Shown here piece after piece: positions 1 through 12,100 of a DNA stretch of 64,000 nt. The translations under genes were made by a program, and so were the position numbers. The DNA is taken from the NCBI GenBank assembly GCA_030760725.1, contig JASWHV010000008.1, positions 47,998,057 through 48,062,056 on the forward strand, read 5' to 3'. Under the pieces are notes generated by a model. That model was not told where the DNA came from and made no database searches. It saw nothing but the letters and a program-made list of their open reading frames with translations. How positions within the stretch are numbered: the stretch's first letter is position 1; the number at the start of each line of letters is the position of its first letter. This DNA comes from Neostapfia colusana (Eukaryota > Streptophyta > Magnoliopsida > Poales > Poaceae).

Positions 1-3000
1 CACCGGCGCCACCAGCTGCTTCCCCTCTCCGCGTGCTGGCGCCCAGGGCGGCTTGCTCGCGCCCCCACGCGACCGGCACCGCCTCCACTGAGCTGGAGTC
101 GGCCGGCTTTATCTTCTCGCGGGCAAACCCGAGCAGCGGCATTGTTTCTCGCCGCAGCTCTCTGCTCAATCGGGAAAACCAGCAAAACAATCTCCTCCTT
201 CATTCTCGAGCTGCTAGACAGCCACCTGAGGTCGCACTCCACCTTCCCAACGCCAGAAACCCCGAGCTCCGACCTCCTTTGCCCGAAAACGATCGCCACC
301 GCGGCAACCTAGCCTCAGCCGAGAGTCAGGCGCCCGTGGACAGTGTTCCACAGGCGTTTTCACGGTCCAGCAAGAGAGGCAACAGGAACGCGCGACCACC
401 GTACTGCTCTCCTCCAAGTTTGGAAGCAAACCGTGAAGAATCCACAGAGAATTTCCAGTTTTTGCTTCGGCGACCGTAAACCGAGCTTCCGGTACGGTTT
501 CTTTAAATTCTCGCTCTATGATCTTTCGGGGGTTATCAAATCCTTCACATAAATGCTGGACTAGCTGGCGATCAAGTTCTTTTCTGCATCCGTGGCGTAA
601 AACTGTCTAGGAGTGACGAATTTCGAGCTCGATCGAGGGCGGTCATGGCGGGCACGATCGGTCACACGGTGCCGACCGACTTGCTGCCATCCCTGAACCC
701 TTTTGACACCTTGTCGAGCTTCCTGAAGGTACGTTGATGCTGTAGGACCGTTTGTTCGAGGTGTTGGCGGGTTAGGACCCACGGTCGACAGCGCCGAACC
801 TCAACCGAGGCTGCGGCACGTCGCCGAGCTATTTCCGGTCACCCCCAGCCCGACCTGACACCACCGGCGTGTTCCTCGACTTCGACAACCCCCTGGCGGC
901 GAGTTTCAGACCATGGGAGGTCCGGCAGCGGCGAGCCGGCGAGCCCCGAGTCTGCTCCGGCGAGGTTGGCTGCGCGGGCGCGAGAGAACGGCGGGAGGAA
1001 GACGAAGCCGGCTGGCCCACGTGTCAGCAGCTGAAGAATTTAAATCGGGATCGGGTGTGGCCGGGGATCGGCTGTGCTGGCGCGCAAATACTCTGTGAGC
1101 TCCGGTGTGCCGGACACCTCCGCGCCCGACACGTGTCCCCGCGGGCCCCCGCGAGTTTAAACTTTTCCCCTGATTTTCAGAATTCTTCCAAACTTCAAAT
1201 CCTCATAACTTTGGCTAGAGAGCTCCAAATCGAGTGAACCAAATTTTGCTGGATTTAGCTCTCTGGGCACTTTCCAGGTAATCAAGTTTCACTTCATGAA
1301 GATTCTTAATTCTCCAGAATTAATTCCTCAAATCTAAACTGTTAGGAATTTTAACTGGAGAATCCTTTGGAGGAAAATCTTGAAATTTTGCTGGGATGTT
1401 CACCAAAATATCCCTGAACTACCGTAAAAATTTCAGATCCATTTGAGCTCATTTGATCCACCTAATGGTGTGATTAGTGAAACTGTTCCAGAGAAAATAG
1501 AAAATGTTCAGAAACATTTTCAGAGTTTTCTCTGAAATTGTTTAGTTCATAACTTTAGCTAGGAACATTCAAATTAAGTGAGACCAACTCCAGTAGAACC
1601 CTCTGAAAATCTAGTTTTCAGAAAGTCATAGTTTGTTTCATGAAAATCCTTAGAACACCCTAAAAGACTTCAATTAAGGTCAAGTACATGATTAATTGTG
1701 GAGGGCTCAAATGAGCTTTGCTGCAACTAAAACTTAACCAAGTCTGTTTAGGTTGTAACTAAGCCACAGTAAGAATTTCACAGTCATTGGGCTTGTCTAG
1801 TAAGGGTTATAGACTTCACAAGTTAAAAGTTAATACAACTGCATTTAAATTGATACATATGTTTCTTGTATCATGTAGTCGCTAAGGTCGAGGAGGAACC
1901 CGAAGTCCTAGACTTCGTTACTCCGGAGGAACAGCTAGCCTACGACCAAGAGCAGCAAGGCAAGCTCCGGTTTGCATTAACCTTTTTACAAATGTTTATT
2001 GTTTTGAGCACATCTTTGAATACTATTATTCTTTGCATTAGAGTCTTGTTTGGAAACCCAAATGCATAGCCAAAGAAAACCATGGGTTGGGTTTAGGATT
2101 ACAAACCCCGTTAGCTACTGCAATGCTAAGATAGAGTAGGATTCGGTACAAGTCGACTAGTTGGAACTACTCGCGAGAATAGGCTAGAGGCACATCGCTC
2201 GGGTAGAGATAGCACATGATACACATGGCAAGAAAGATGAGACCGAGCGGAGAGTAAGGGCAGCAGGACTTTGGGGCCTGTGTGCTGTAGCTCCACTTGT
2301 GTCGATTGAGGACTGAGCCGTGTGCGGGCCTGTTGAACAAGCTAGAACAGTACCGAAGACCTACCGGCTATATGGGAACCGGGAAACCGATGTAACTCGG
2401 GTAGCTGGGTATTGATGCATTGCCCGTCGTTCAGAGGGTAGGTTGAGAGCTTGAGGTGTAAATCGGCTGGTGGCACGGAGATGCGCGTGCAGAGACCTCT
2501 TGCTCGGGACGATGGGACCGGTTCAATATTTGGCTGACGGGCGAAAGGTGGTTGCGTACAGCGTCCGTGATTGTTGTTGTAGGCAACATCGAGTACGGGC
2601 GTACGTGACGGGTTGTTCGGGTAACCCTGCAGGTGTAAATCGATTATAATCGCCGTCCCTCGCGGTCAGTGAGTACCACTTGTTCACTGTACCGTGACGT
2701 AGAAAGAACAGGCTAGTTACATGTTAAAATGTTGCTGATTGAAAGATGGACTTGATTGCTAATGACTTGCTGTAGTTTAGCGCTAACTAAAGTTCATTTC
2801 AACTTTGGGCAAAGTACATGAGAGAAATGCATTTCTTGTTTGATTGCGGCTCTCCCATGTACCTTAGTGTAAGGTTCTCCACAACCTGCTGCTAAAACTT
2901 GAAAGTAAGGTTCTACTAATTAGGCGAGTCCTTGCAAATGATTTTTACCTCATGTAACCCACCACCCCTCATTTAGAAGTTCCATGTTTAGGTGAGACGG

Positions 3001-3370
3001 GTCAGACTTGCTGAGCCTTCATGCTCACTGCTTGTGTTTGAAGCTTTTGCAGGGTTCTATGAGGAAGGGACTCCCGAAGAGGAGACGGAACCCCATGATG
3101 GGAACCCCGTTGAGTATGAGTCGTGCACGCCGCAGAGTTAGCGTGCATGTGTGCTAGCAAGGACACGTTCAAGGGCTGAATGTGGACTTGATGCGTAGTC
3201 TACGCCCGTGAGTGTAGACTGGAACTATTTTGATGTAAACATGTTCTTAAACCAGTTCATGTAATAAAATTTTGCTTCCGCTTTGTACCTTTGATGTGTG
3301 TTATCCGGTGCTGTGCAACGCAGCACCTCTCAGCATGATCCTGGCTCGACAAGACCGTGGGATCGTGTCA
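1..3370 (+). repeat. 5' LTR of element A (first ~710 bp missing)
   Basis: Position 2 aligns with 9896 of the 3' LTR and the match runs to the shared end ...cgtgtca at 3370, directly before the PBS. The first part (1-1200) is GC-rich, the middle is AT-rich, and there is no conventional gene. It contains the three exon-like blocks described separately (645-728, 1887-1959, 3053-3141) and a short palindrome at 3012-3027. I saw no strong TATA box; ctttatctt near 108 is a weak candidate only. Confidence 0.93.
645..3141 (+). CDS. Candidate three-exon acidic mini-ORF inside 5' LTR of A
   Basis: Proposed exons are 645-728, 1887-1959 and 3053-3141. They total 246 nt, which is 81 codons plus TAG. Exon 1 starts with ATGGCG in good plant context, encodes 28 residues and ends AAG|GTACGT. 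Exon 2 follows an AG at 1886 (a second AG at 1878 is possible) and encodes an acidic stretch beginning VEEEPEVLDF. It ends CAAG|GCAAGC, a GC-type donor in phase 1. Exon 3 follows gcttttgcag, contains FYEEGTPEEE and ends CTPQS-stop. Introns would be about 1.16 kb and 1.09 kb. All blocks stay open in the 3' LTR copy. The same exon 2-exon 3 architecture recurs in D, E and F. The function is unknown and splicing is inferred. Confidence 0.4.
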
Positions 3371-3374
3371 GCGT

Positions 3375-3386
3375 TGGTATCAGAGC
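3375..3386 (+). other. Primer-binding site of A (initiator tRNA-Met type)
   Basis: TGGTATCAGAGC lies four bases after the 5' LTR end. It is complementary to the 3' end of plant initiator tRNA-Met, the usual primer for minus-strand synthesis in this group of elements. Confidence 0.92.
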
Positions 3387-4867
3387 TCGCTTGAGGTTTA
3401 ACCCACTACAAAGGTCATCTTTTTAAAAAATCCAGTGAGGAACGAGTTAGTAGCCCGTATAAGGATGTTATTAGCATATAGAAAGTGGCATATTAACCTA
3501 TTTGATTATGTCAGAAAATCGTGCATCTTGGGACGTGTATGTCTTGGGGGGTGCACGTAAGCGCTGTCCACCAGTGCGCACAAGCTGAAGGGTGGAGCCC
3601 CACGGGTGGCAGGTAACCCGACCCGCTTTGATATCCTCTACGACTCTTCATGTCGTTTGGGGTACTCGAGCAACGTCTATCCCTGGCGTGCGTGGTGCAA
3701 CTTGGGAGACCCCGTCACGTGGTCTGAAATGTGAACACGTAACTCAAGGCGTGTTTGTCTTGAGAACATCCGGGCGGGTGATGACGGCCGGTTGTACTAA
3801 CTGTATGGATTCCGGGCTCGGTGTGCAGCCGAGTCTGACGATTGTTTGAGTTTCTGCAGGTAGCCTGAACACGAAACGGTAGACATGTAGCATCCGTGTG
3901 CGAGTGACGTTGAGTGCCACTGAAATAACGAAGCCGGCTAAGTCCGGTATAGGTTTTATTTGTGAGGACGTAGTACCGACATAATCTGGTGACGCATCAA
4001 CGTCACACTCAACTAAATGAACAACTTTATTTAAAATTTGAAGGTTTTGATCTAAAGTAGTAAAACTTGATGTAACTCCTTCCCTTGAACAGGATATTCA
4101 AAGTTAACAAGTTTTAAACTTATAGGTTGTTAAGGACAGAACACTCTGTTTTCAGCTGAATCAAGGCTGAAGTTAATCAGAGGTTAGAGATCGAGTTATT
4201 TCGAGGTTGGGGTCATATGATACATTTCTGGAAAGATTTGGAAAAGATTTACAACTTTTCTGTTGAGGTCCAGAGGTGTTTCATCACTTAACCAATCGAA
4301 AAATGCAGTAGAGTTGAAACTGTCCAGAAAACAGGACAGAGTAAAGACTCTCTGTAAACTCTCTGTAAATTGAGCATAACTTCCTGCATAAAAATCCAAA
4401 AATAGAAAATTAGGTAGTTCTGGAAACTTATGAGATGGGTTACAACATTGTAACAGAAAGTTTTGTCAGATTAGGAGCAGAATTAACTGGAATTCTTGGA
4501 TCAAATCAGTACCTATAGCAGGGGGGTGCTGTCCAAATGTTCCCAGAAATTCTGTTAACTTTGACATCTTATAACTTTTGAACCAGGACAGATCTTAGGC
4601 CAAGCGAATACTTTCTGGAAAGCTATTGAAGTTAGCTTTAACTTTGATGTTGAGCTCCAGAATTGGTTTTGCCTTTAACATGGCCTAAATCAGGTTGATA
4701 TGGAAACTGGTCAGGGCTGTCATGGGCACAGCAGATCAGCAGTCAAATTTGTTTAAAATTTGAACCGTGTTTCCAAGTTTTATGGATTCAATGACATGTC
4801 TTATGTTATAACTAAGTGGTTTACTGTTTAAATAAATATTTGACATTTCTCAAATATATTTTTACAG
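3387..4867 (+). other. Untranslated leader of A
   Basis: No convincing gene. The stretch 3611-4860 aligns with the leader of element C at 22557-23743, including the block starting ggtaaccc that marks where B is inserted in C. The leader ends in a T-rich tract and acag immediately before the ORF0 ATG at 4868, which looks like a 3' splice site. Confidence 0.75.
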
Positions 4868-5149
4868 ATGACAGCAGATAAGCAATTGGAGAACGGGTGG
4901 GTGGTGTCCCACTGTTCTCACCGTAGCGGCTACCCGGAAGCATTGTGGCAAATGCTACAATATTTCGGGTACGACCAGATGCTGCAGTACTTCGCCAAGG
5001 AAGAAGGCGAAGAGGGGAACAAGACGTGGACATTCCATGTCGAAGTCCCTGCAGGACCTACGCCACCCGGTTGGGTGCCGTTCACCGTCACGGTGAGAGG
5101 AAGACGCAGGAATTCCTACACCTGCAACAAGGGAGCAGGAACGCGCTGA
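4868..5149 (+). pseudogene. Truncated ORF0 of element A, fused to gag by a deletion
   Basis: An extra gene upstream of gag. The first ~77 codons match ORF0 of element C, sharing DKQL, NGWVVSHCS, LQYFGY, KEEGEEGNKTW and FTVTVRGR. At about 5103-5110 the similarity switches abruptly to the middle of gag (a QEFL-like block also found near residue 183 of the D Gag). The distal ORF0, the inter-ORF spacer and about 180 codons of gag are therefore deleted. The start ATG sits directly behind atttttacag, a good 3' splice site. The remaining piece would include only the first strands of the proposed RNA-binding-like domain. I know of extra ORFs upstream of gag in some rice gypsy elements, but the product has no established function. 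Confidence 0.75.
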
Positions 5150-6638
5150 AATACTCCAGGGCGTTCAACGATCTCGCGCTCTAGGCGTCGTATACGCAGA
5201 TACTGACAAGAAGCGGCGGGACCACTTTTACCAGGGGCTTAACCCGCTCCTGAAGGACAAGTTGGCGATGTTCAATCGTGGCAGCCTCAATGACATCATT
5301 GATGCTGCGATTGTTCAGGAGGACTCCGGCAAGGAGTTAGCAGCGGCGGAGCGAAAGCGAAGCGTGCCGCAAAGCAGTGAAGAAGGAGGCGGTCCTTCTC
5401 AGAAGTTTCGGATGGTGAATCGCCCACCATCAGGTCCACGCTGGCAGCCACCACAGCGGTCGATGCCGTTCCGCAGTCGACCGTACTCGTCACCGGCATT
5501 CAGGCCGGCACTGCCAGTACCACCACCGCAACAACAACAGCAGCGGGCGATGCCGCATGCGTATGCACCTCAGCAGCGCATGCCGGGCTTTCGTCCCCCG
5601 AGCACTACACCAGCAGCTGCCACATGTTACAAGTGTGGTCGTCCAGGACACTTCGCGAGCAGTTGCCCAGAGAGGCAACGCGGCGGAGTGGCACCGCAGT
5701 TTCCGGGGAGGAATCAACCCCGGAACCCTACTAATGCACGGTGGGCAAACCCTAGGCGCGGCACTGTCCACCAGCTTGCCATTGAGGACGTGCCGGAGGG
5801 CGAGCCAATCCTTGCGGGTATGTTCCAACTCCACCAGCATCCCGCTATAGTACTGTTTGATTCAGGCGCCACGCATAATTTTATTAGCCAAGCTTTCATT
5901 GCTAAACACAGCTTGCCAATACTACCCACCGATAGTCCATATTTAATTTGTTCACCGGGTGGGAAGATTTCAGCAAGCGTAATGGTCTCCAAAGCACCAT
6001 TATGCTTAGCGGGTAGAGTGTACCCCACGTCTCTCATTATCTTAGAGGGACAGAAGGTCGATGTCATCCTAGGGATATCATGGTTAACCCGCCACCGCGC
6101 TGTTTTAGACACCGTCCTTCGAGTCGTGCACTTCAACTCAGAAGTGCACGGGTCTCACTCCTTATTTCTGGAACGTCCAGAAATAAAGCTTCCAAGTGTC
6201 TATCAAGCCACAACCATCAGATTGGAAGATATTCCAGTGGTCCGAGAGTTCCATGACGTATTCCCGGACGATTTGCCGGGGATGCCGCCTGATAGAGAGG
6301 TGGAGTTCAAGATTGAACTTGCACCGGGAACCATGCCAATATCCCGAAGGCCGTACAAGATGGCGCCCAAGGAGTTGGCTGAACTGAAGATTCAGCTCAC
6401 GGACCTTCTGGAGAAGGGTTTTATTAGGCCGAGCTCCTCGCCATGGGGCTGTTCGGCATTATTTGTCAAGAATAAGGATGAGACGTTGCGGCTTTGCGTG
6501 GACTATTGTCCATTAAATGCCGTAACCATCAAGAACAAGTACCCGTTGCCACGTTTCGACATGTTGTTTGATCAGTTGGTCGAAGCAAAGATCTTTTCCA
6601 AAATGGACTTAAGATCCGGGTACCATCAATTAAGATAA
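5107..6638 (+). pseudogene. gag-pol: gag (C-terminal part), protease and N-terminal RT of element A
   Basis: Gag remnants start near 5107 in the QEFLHLQQG block and change frame near 5185 after a TAG. The frame is then open from 5262 to 6638. Counted from the internal Met at 5262, it holds a basic and proline/glutamine-rich segment, a CCHC zinc knuckle at residues 122-135 (CYKCGRPGHFASSC), an aspartic protease motif LFDSGATHNF at about 198-207, and the RT N-terminus from about residue 328 to the first catalytic Asp region (KMDLRSGYHQ). The frame breaks at about 6628, where one A is missing relative to the equivalent codons in D (TACCATCAA followed by AT-AAG). Gag binds element RNA and forms particles, the protease matures the polyprotein, and RT copies the RNA. 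Nonfunctional here. Confidence 0.92.
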
Positions 6639-7081
6639 GGGCTGAGGACATTCCAAACACAGCTTTCTCGACGAGGTACGGACTTTATGAGTATCTGGTC
6701 ATGTCCTTCGGCCTCACCAATGCTCCAGCTCACTTCATGTACTTGATGAACTTGGTATTCATGCCGGAGCTGGACAAGTTTGTCGTGGTCTTCATCGATG
6801 ACATCCTGGTATATTCCAAGTCGGAAGAAGATCACGAGAAGCATCTGCGTATAGTCTTGCAACGGCTGCGGGATCACAAGTTATACGCAAAATTCAGCAA
6901 ATGCGAGTTTTGGATATCGCAAGTGCCTTTTCTCGGGCATATCATCTCAGCGGAGGGTATCGCTGTGGACCCGAGCAAGATCACTCAAGTGCTGAATTGG
7001 AATTCCCTGAGAACTGTTCACGAGGTACGGAGTTTCCTCGGACTCGCAGGATATTATCGGAGGTTCATTCCGAACTTCTAG
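6639..7081 (+). pseudogene. pol: RT palm and thumb segment of element A, ending at a nonsense codon
   Basis: This continues the RT after the frameshift near 6628. It has MSFGLTNAPAHF, then the catalytic FIDDILVYS box, then the CEFW...FLGHIIS and RSFLGLAGYYRRFIPNF blocks typical of Ty3/gypsy RT. A TAG at 7079-7081 (AAC TTC TAG AAG) replaces the Ser codon expected from element D. Downstream codons are in the same frame, so this is a point nonsense mutation and not a second frameshift. Confidence 0.93.
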
Positions 7082-9112
7082 AAGATTGCCAAGCCTATGA
7101 CAGAGCTGCTGAAGAAGGCTACCAAATATGTTTGGAGTCCAACATGTGAAGCAGCATTCAAGGCTTTAGTCAAGCACCTGACATCAGCACCGGTTTTGGC
7201 GCAGCCAGACACAACAAAACCGTTCGATGTGTACTGTGATGCATCTGGCATTGGACTCGGATGTGTGCTGATGCAAGACCGAAGGGTGGTCGCGTATGGA
7301 TCACGGCAGCTTAGAAACCATGAGCAGAATTATCCAACTCACGATTTGGAGCTCGCTGCCGTGGTACTTGCACTGAAGATGTGGAGGAACTACCTACTCG
7401 GTAACCTCGTACATCTATATACCGACCACAAAAGCCTCAAGTACATATTCACTCAGAAGGAGCTGAACATGAGGCAGCGAAGATGGTCAGAACTGATAAA
7501 GGATTACGAAATAGAGATCCACTATCATCCGGGAAAGGCAAACGTAGTGGCGGATGCGCTGAGCCGCAAGTCACACGTCAACAATCTGACCATCACACCG
7601 TTGGAAGAGAGCGGACCACCACTACATGTGATTTCACACGGAGCTCTCTACAACCTAGCTTTGATCCCCACCATCCGTGAAGAGATAGCGGCTGCTCAGA
7701 AACATGACAAGGGCATGTCGCATTTGCGGAGACGTGTAGACAGTGGGGAGCTGAAATGTTTCCGGAAGGACGGAGACGGCGTCCTATGGTTCAAGGACCG
7801 GATCGTCGTACCCCGTAACCCGGAATTACGAAAGAAAATCTTTGATGAGGCTCACTTGTCAAAGTTTTCTATTCACCCCGGCAGCAACAAGATGTATCAA
7901 GAACTCAGAAGCAAGTTTTGGTGGACACGGATGAAACGGGAGACTGCAAAATACGTGTCCGAGTGTGATACATGTCGAAGGGTGAAGGCAGACCATATGC
8001 AGAAACCGGGACTTCTGCAACCACTGGGCATTCCTGCCTGGAAGTGGGAGGATGCGAGCATGGACTTCATCGTCGGTTTACCCACCACCTTGCAGAAACA
8101 TGATTCTGTGTGGGTGATCGTCGATCGGCTCACCAAAGTTGCCCATTTCATCTCGGTCAACACTAACTACAACGCCAAGAAGTACGCTGAACTGTACATC
8201 TCACGGATCCTATGCTTGTACGGCGTACCCCGTACTATCATATCGGATCGGGGCACTTTATTTGTATCCCGTTTTTGGGAGCAGCTTCACGCTGCCTTGG
8301 GGACAAAACTGATCCGTAGTTCAGCATACCACCCGCAGACGGATGGGCAAACGGAGCGGGTAAATCAGATCTTAGAAGACATGCTACGAGCTTGCGCTAT
8401 CAACCACGGCAAGAATTGGGATGATCACTTGCCGTTGGCCGAGTTCTCGTACAACAATGGGTACCAAGCCAGCATCAAGATGGCGCCCTACGAGGTGCTA
8501 TACGGGAGAAAATGCCGCACACCATTGAATTGGTGTGAGTCTGGCGAAAGGGTTACCTTCGGGATTGACCTTGTCAACAACGTGGAAGAAAAGGTTCGAC
8601 TGATTCAGGCGAACCTAAAAGCCGCTCAATCCCGTCAGAAACAATATGCGGACCGGAGAAGGCGCCCATTACAATTCGAAGTTGGAGATCACGTATATCT
8701 ACGGGTATCTCCAATGAAGGGCGTAAGCAGATTTGGGGTGAGAGGAAAGTTGGCACCCCGATTCATCGGTCCATTCCAGATTACCGAAAGATGTGGATCA
8801 GTGGCATACCGGCTGAAATTACCAGAAGCACTTTCCAGTGTGCACGACGTCTTTCACATTGCCCAGCTGAGGAAGTGTCTTAAGCTATCAAATACCATTC
8901 AGCTGGAAGACATTGAAGAACTGCAACCGGATCTCACCTATCGGGAGGAACCGGTGCAGATTATCGATGAAAAGGCCCGAACCACATGCAACCGTACGTT
9001 GTGGTTCTACAAGGTTCTATGGAGTAATCACTCCATGGATGAAGCGACATGGGAGAGCGAAGAATTTCTTCGTGCTAACTACCCCGACTTTTTCACGTCG
9101 CATATCCGGTAA
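7082..9112 (+). pseudogene. pol: RNase H, integrase and chromodomain-like tail of element A
   Basis: Open for 671 codons from 7097 and in frame with the RT before the TAG. RNase H acidic residues are D48, E85, D110 and D153 (YCDAS, DLELAA, YTDHKS, VADALS). The integrase has an HHCC zinc site (H253, H260, C290, C293) and a D323, D384, E420 catalytic triad with 35-residue D-E spacing. The last ~55 residues (VQIIDEK, WFYKVLWSNH, EATWES) form a chromodomain-like module that usually guides integration to heterochromatin. The segment itself is undamaged but is cut off from gag by upstream lesions. The stop at 9110-9112 lies 57 bases before the polypurine tract. Confidence 0.93.
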
Positions 9113-9146
9113 TTTTCCACCGTCCTCTCTCTCATTTTTACCTTAT

Positions 9147-9180
9147 AATCTCGGGACGAGATTCTTTTAAGGGGGGAGGA
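9147..9180 (+). other. Stem-loop and polypurine tract of A
   Basis: A perfect 7-bp inverted repeat AATCTCG-gga-CGAGATT (9147-9163) is followed by the polypurine tract aaggggggagga (9169-9180), the primer for plus-strand synthesis. The 3' LTR begins two bases later. The same stem plus tract occurs before the 3' LTR of B, D, E and F. Confidence 0.9.
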
Positions 9181-9181
9181 A

Positions 9182-12100
9182 TGTATGGGCCTCAGTTTTT
9201 GACGCATAATTGAAGTGTTCATCACCACACCACACACCTCATTTGAGGAAAGTTGATGAACACAAATGAAGAGCAAGTAACCACCATCAACATGCTCATT
9301 AGAGAACAAACTCACACATTGCAAAAGTGGTAGTTCCCACATGTGATATAGGTGGGCTGGACATATGAAAAACTCCTACACATTGCTAAGGATGTCCATG
9401 CCAAGTTTCACCCAAATTCAAAACCTTTTTGAGGTCATTTTGGGTATAGCTAGAAAGAGGGCAGTTTGAAACCATATTTAAATTCAAACTGTTTTTATCC
9501 CATGAATTTAAAAGTGGGAGGCATATTCTTATTCAGCACATTTTTGTGAGCCCACACACCAATTTTCAGTCCATTTGGAGTTGATCTTGACATGAGCTAA
9601 GTGGGACAAATTCAAACTTTATTTGAATTCAAAACTGAACTTGTGCTGAAATTCATTCAAACCAAACCCAATTTGAATTCTAATCAATTCCAATGGCTCA
9701 TGGGTGAATAATTTGAATCACCAGGGGTATTATGGGGCTCACTGTTTACAACAGTGATTAGGAGTAAATTTCAGAGGTTAAAACCCCAGGTGGGACCCAC
9801 ATGTCATAGAGCGAAGGAGGCAAAACTTGCACACAAAGTCACAGCCTCGGTGGGAAATTCCACCGAGCAGCTGTCGGCTGTGCCACCGAGCAGCTACCGG
9901 CGCCACCGGCTGCTTCCCCTCCCCGCGCGCTGGCGCCCAGGGCGGCTTGCTCGCGCCCCCACGCGACCGGCACCGCCTCCACTGAGCTGGAGTCGGCCGG
10001 CTTTATCTTCTCGCGGGCAAACCCGAGCAGCTGCATTCTTTCTCGCCGCAGCTCTCTACTCAATCGGGAAAACCAGCAAAACAATCTCCTCCTTCGTTCC
10101 CGAGCTGCTAGACAGCCACCTGAGGTCGCACTCCACCTTCCCAACGCCAGAAACCCCGAGCTCCGACTTCCTTTGCCCGAAAACGATCGCCACCGCGGCG
10201 ACCTAGCCTCAGCCGAGAGTCAGGCACCCATGGACAGTGTTCCACAGGCGTTTTCACGGTCCAGCAAGAGAGGCAACAGGAGCGCGCGACCACCGTGCTG
10301 CTCTCCTCCAAGTTTGGAACCAAACCGTGAAGAATCCACAGAGAATTTCCAGTTTTTGCTCCGGCGACCGTAAACCGAGCTTCCGGTATGATTTCTTTAA
10401 ATTCTCGCTCTATGATCTTTCGGAGGTTATCAAATCCTGCACATAGACGCTGGACTAGCCGGCGATCAAGTTCTTTTCTGCATCCGTGGCGTGAAACTGT
10501 CTAGGAGTGACGAATTTCAAGCTCGATCGAGGGCAGTCATGGCGGGCACGATCGGTCACACGGTGCCGACCGACTTGCCGCCATCCCTGAACCCTTTTGA
10601 CACTTTGTCGAGCTTCCTAAAGGTATGCTGATGCTGTAGGACCGTTTGTTCAAGGTGTTGGCGGGTTAGGACCCACGGTCGACAGCGCCGAACCTCAACC
10701 GAGGCCGCGGCACGTCGCCGAGCTATTTCCAGTCACCCCCAGCCCGACCTGACGCCACCGGCGTGTTCCTCGACGTCGACAACCCCCTGGCGGCGAGTTT
10801 CAGACCATGGGAGGTCCGGCAGCGGCGAGCCGGCGAGCCTCGAGTCTGCTCCGGCGAGGTCGGCGGTGCGGGCGCGAGAGAACGGCGGGAGGAAGAGGAA
10901 GCCGGCTGGCCCACGTGTCAGCGGCTGAAGAATTTAAATCGGGATCGGGTGTGGCCGGGGATCGGCTGTGCTGGCGCGCAAATACTCTGTGAGCTCCGGT
11001 GTGCCGGACACCTCCGCGCCCGACACGTGTCCCCGCGGCCCCCGCGAGTTTAAACTTTCCCCCGATTTTCAGAATTCTTCCAAACTTCAAATCCTCATAA
11101 CTTTGGCTAGAGAGATCCAAATCGAGTGAACCAAATTTTGCTGGATTTAGCTCTCTGGGCACTTTCCAGCAAATCAAGTTTCACTTCATGAAAATTCTTA
11201 ATTCTCCAGAATTAATTCCTCAAAGTCTAAACTGTTAGGAATTTTAAGAATCCTTTGGTGGAAAATCCTGAAATTTTGCTGGGATGTTCACCAAAATATC
11301 CCTGAGCTACCATAAAAATTTCAGATCCATTTGAGCTCATTTGATCCACCTAATGGTGTGATTAGTGAAACTGTTCCAGAGAAAATAGAAAATGTTCAGA
11401 AACATTTTCAGAGTTTTCTCTGAATTGTTTAGCTCATAACTTTAGCTAGGAACATTCAAATTAAGTGAGACCAACTCCATTAGAACCCTCTGAAAATCTA
11501 GTTTTCAGAAAGTCATAGTTTGTTTCATGAAAATCCTTAGAACACCCTAAAAGCCTTCAATTAAGGTCAAGTACATGATTAATTGTGGAGGGCTCAAATG
11601 AGCTTTGCTGCCACTAAAACTTGACCAAGTCTGTTTAGGTTGTAACCAAGCCACACTAAGAATTTCACAGTCATTGGGCTTATCTAGTAAGGGTTATAGA
11701 CTTCACAAGTTAAAAGTTAATACAACTGCATTTAAATTGATACATATGTTTCTTCTATCATGTAGTCGCTAAGGTCGAGGAGGAACCCGAAGTCCTAGAC
11801 TTCGTTACTCCGGAGGAACAGCTAGCATACGACCAAGAGCAGCAAGGCAAGCTCCGGTTTGTATTAACCTTTTTACAAATGTTTATTGTTTTGAGCACAT
11901 CTTTGAATACTATTATTCTTTGCATTAGAGTCTTGTTTGGAAACCCAAATGCATAGCCAAAGAAAACCATGGGTTGGGTTTAGGATTACAAACCCCGTTA
12001 GCTACTGCAATGCTAAGATAGAGTAGGATCTGGTACAAGTCGAGTAGTTGGAACTACTCGCGAGAATAGGCTAGAGGCACATCGCTCGGGTAGAGATAGC

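Noticed and set aside
1866..2069. 67-codon frame in the A LTR taken as a single-exon gene
   Set aside because: It has no ATG start and its right half is intron-like AT-rich sequence beyond a GC donor. Only 1887-1959 is conserved as an exon.
3375..3386. TGGTATCAGAGC sites as tRNA genes
   Set aside because: They are 12-nt primer-binding sites next to LTR ends, with no tRNA body.
3592..3849. 85-codon frame in the leader of A
   Set aside because: The matching region of C (22560-22860) does not keep the frame, so it is leader sequence and not a gene.
5714..6136. Antisense frames inside gag-pol (many places)
   Set aside because: They are shadows of conserved coding sequence on the opposite strand with no independent features.
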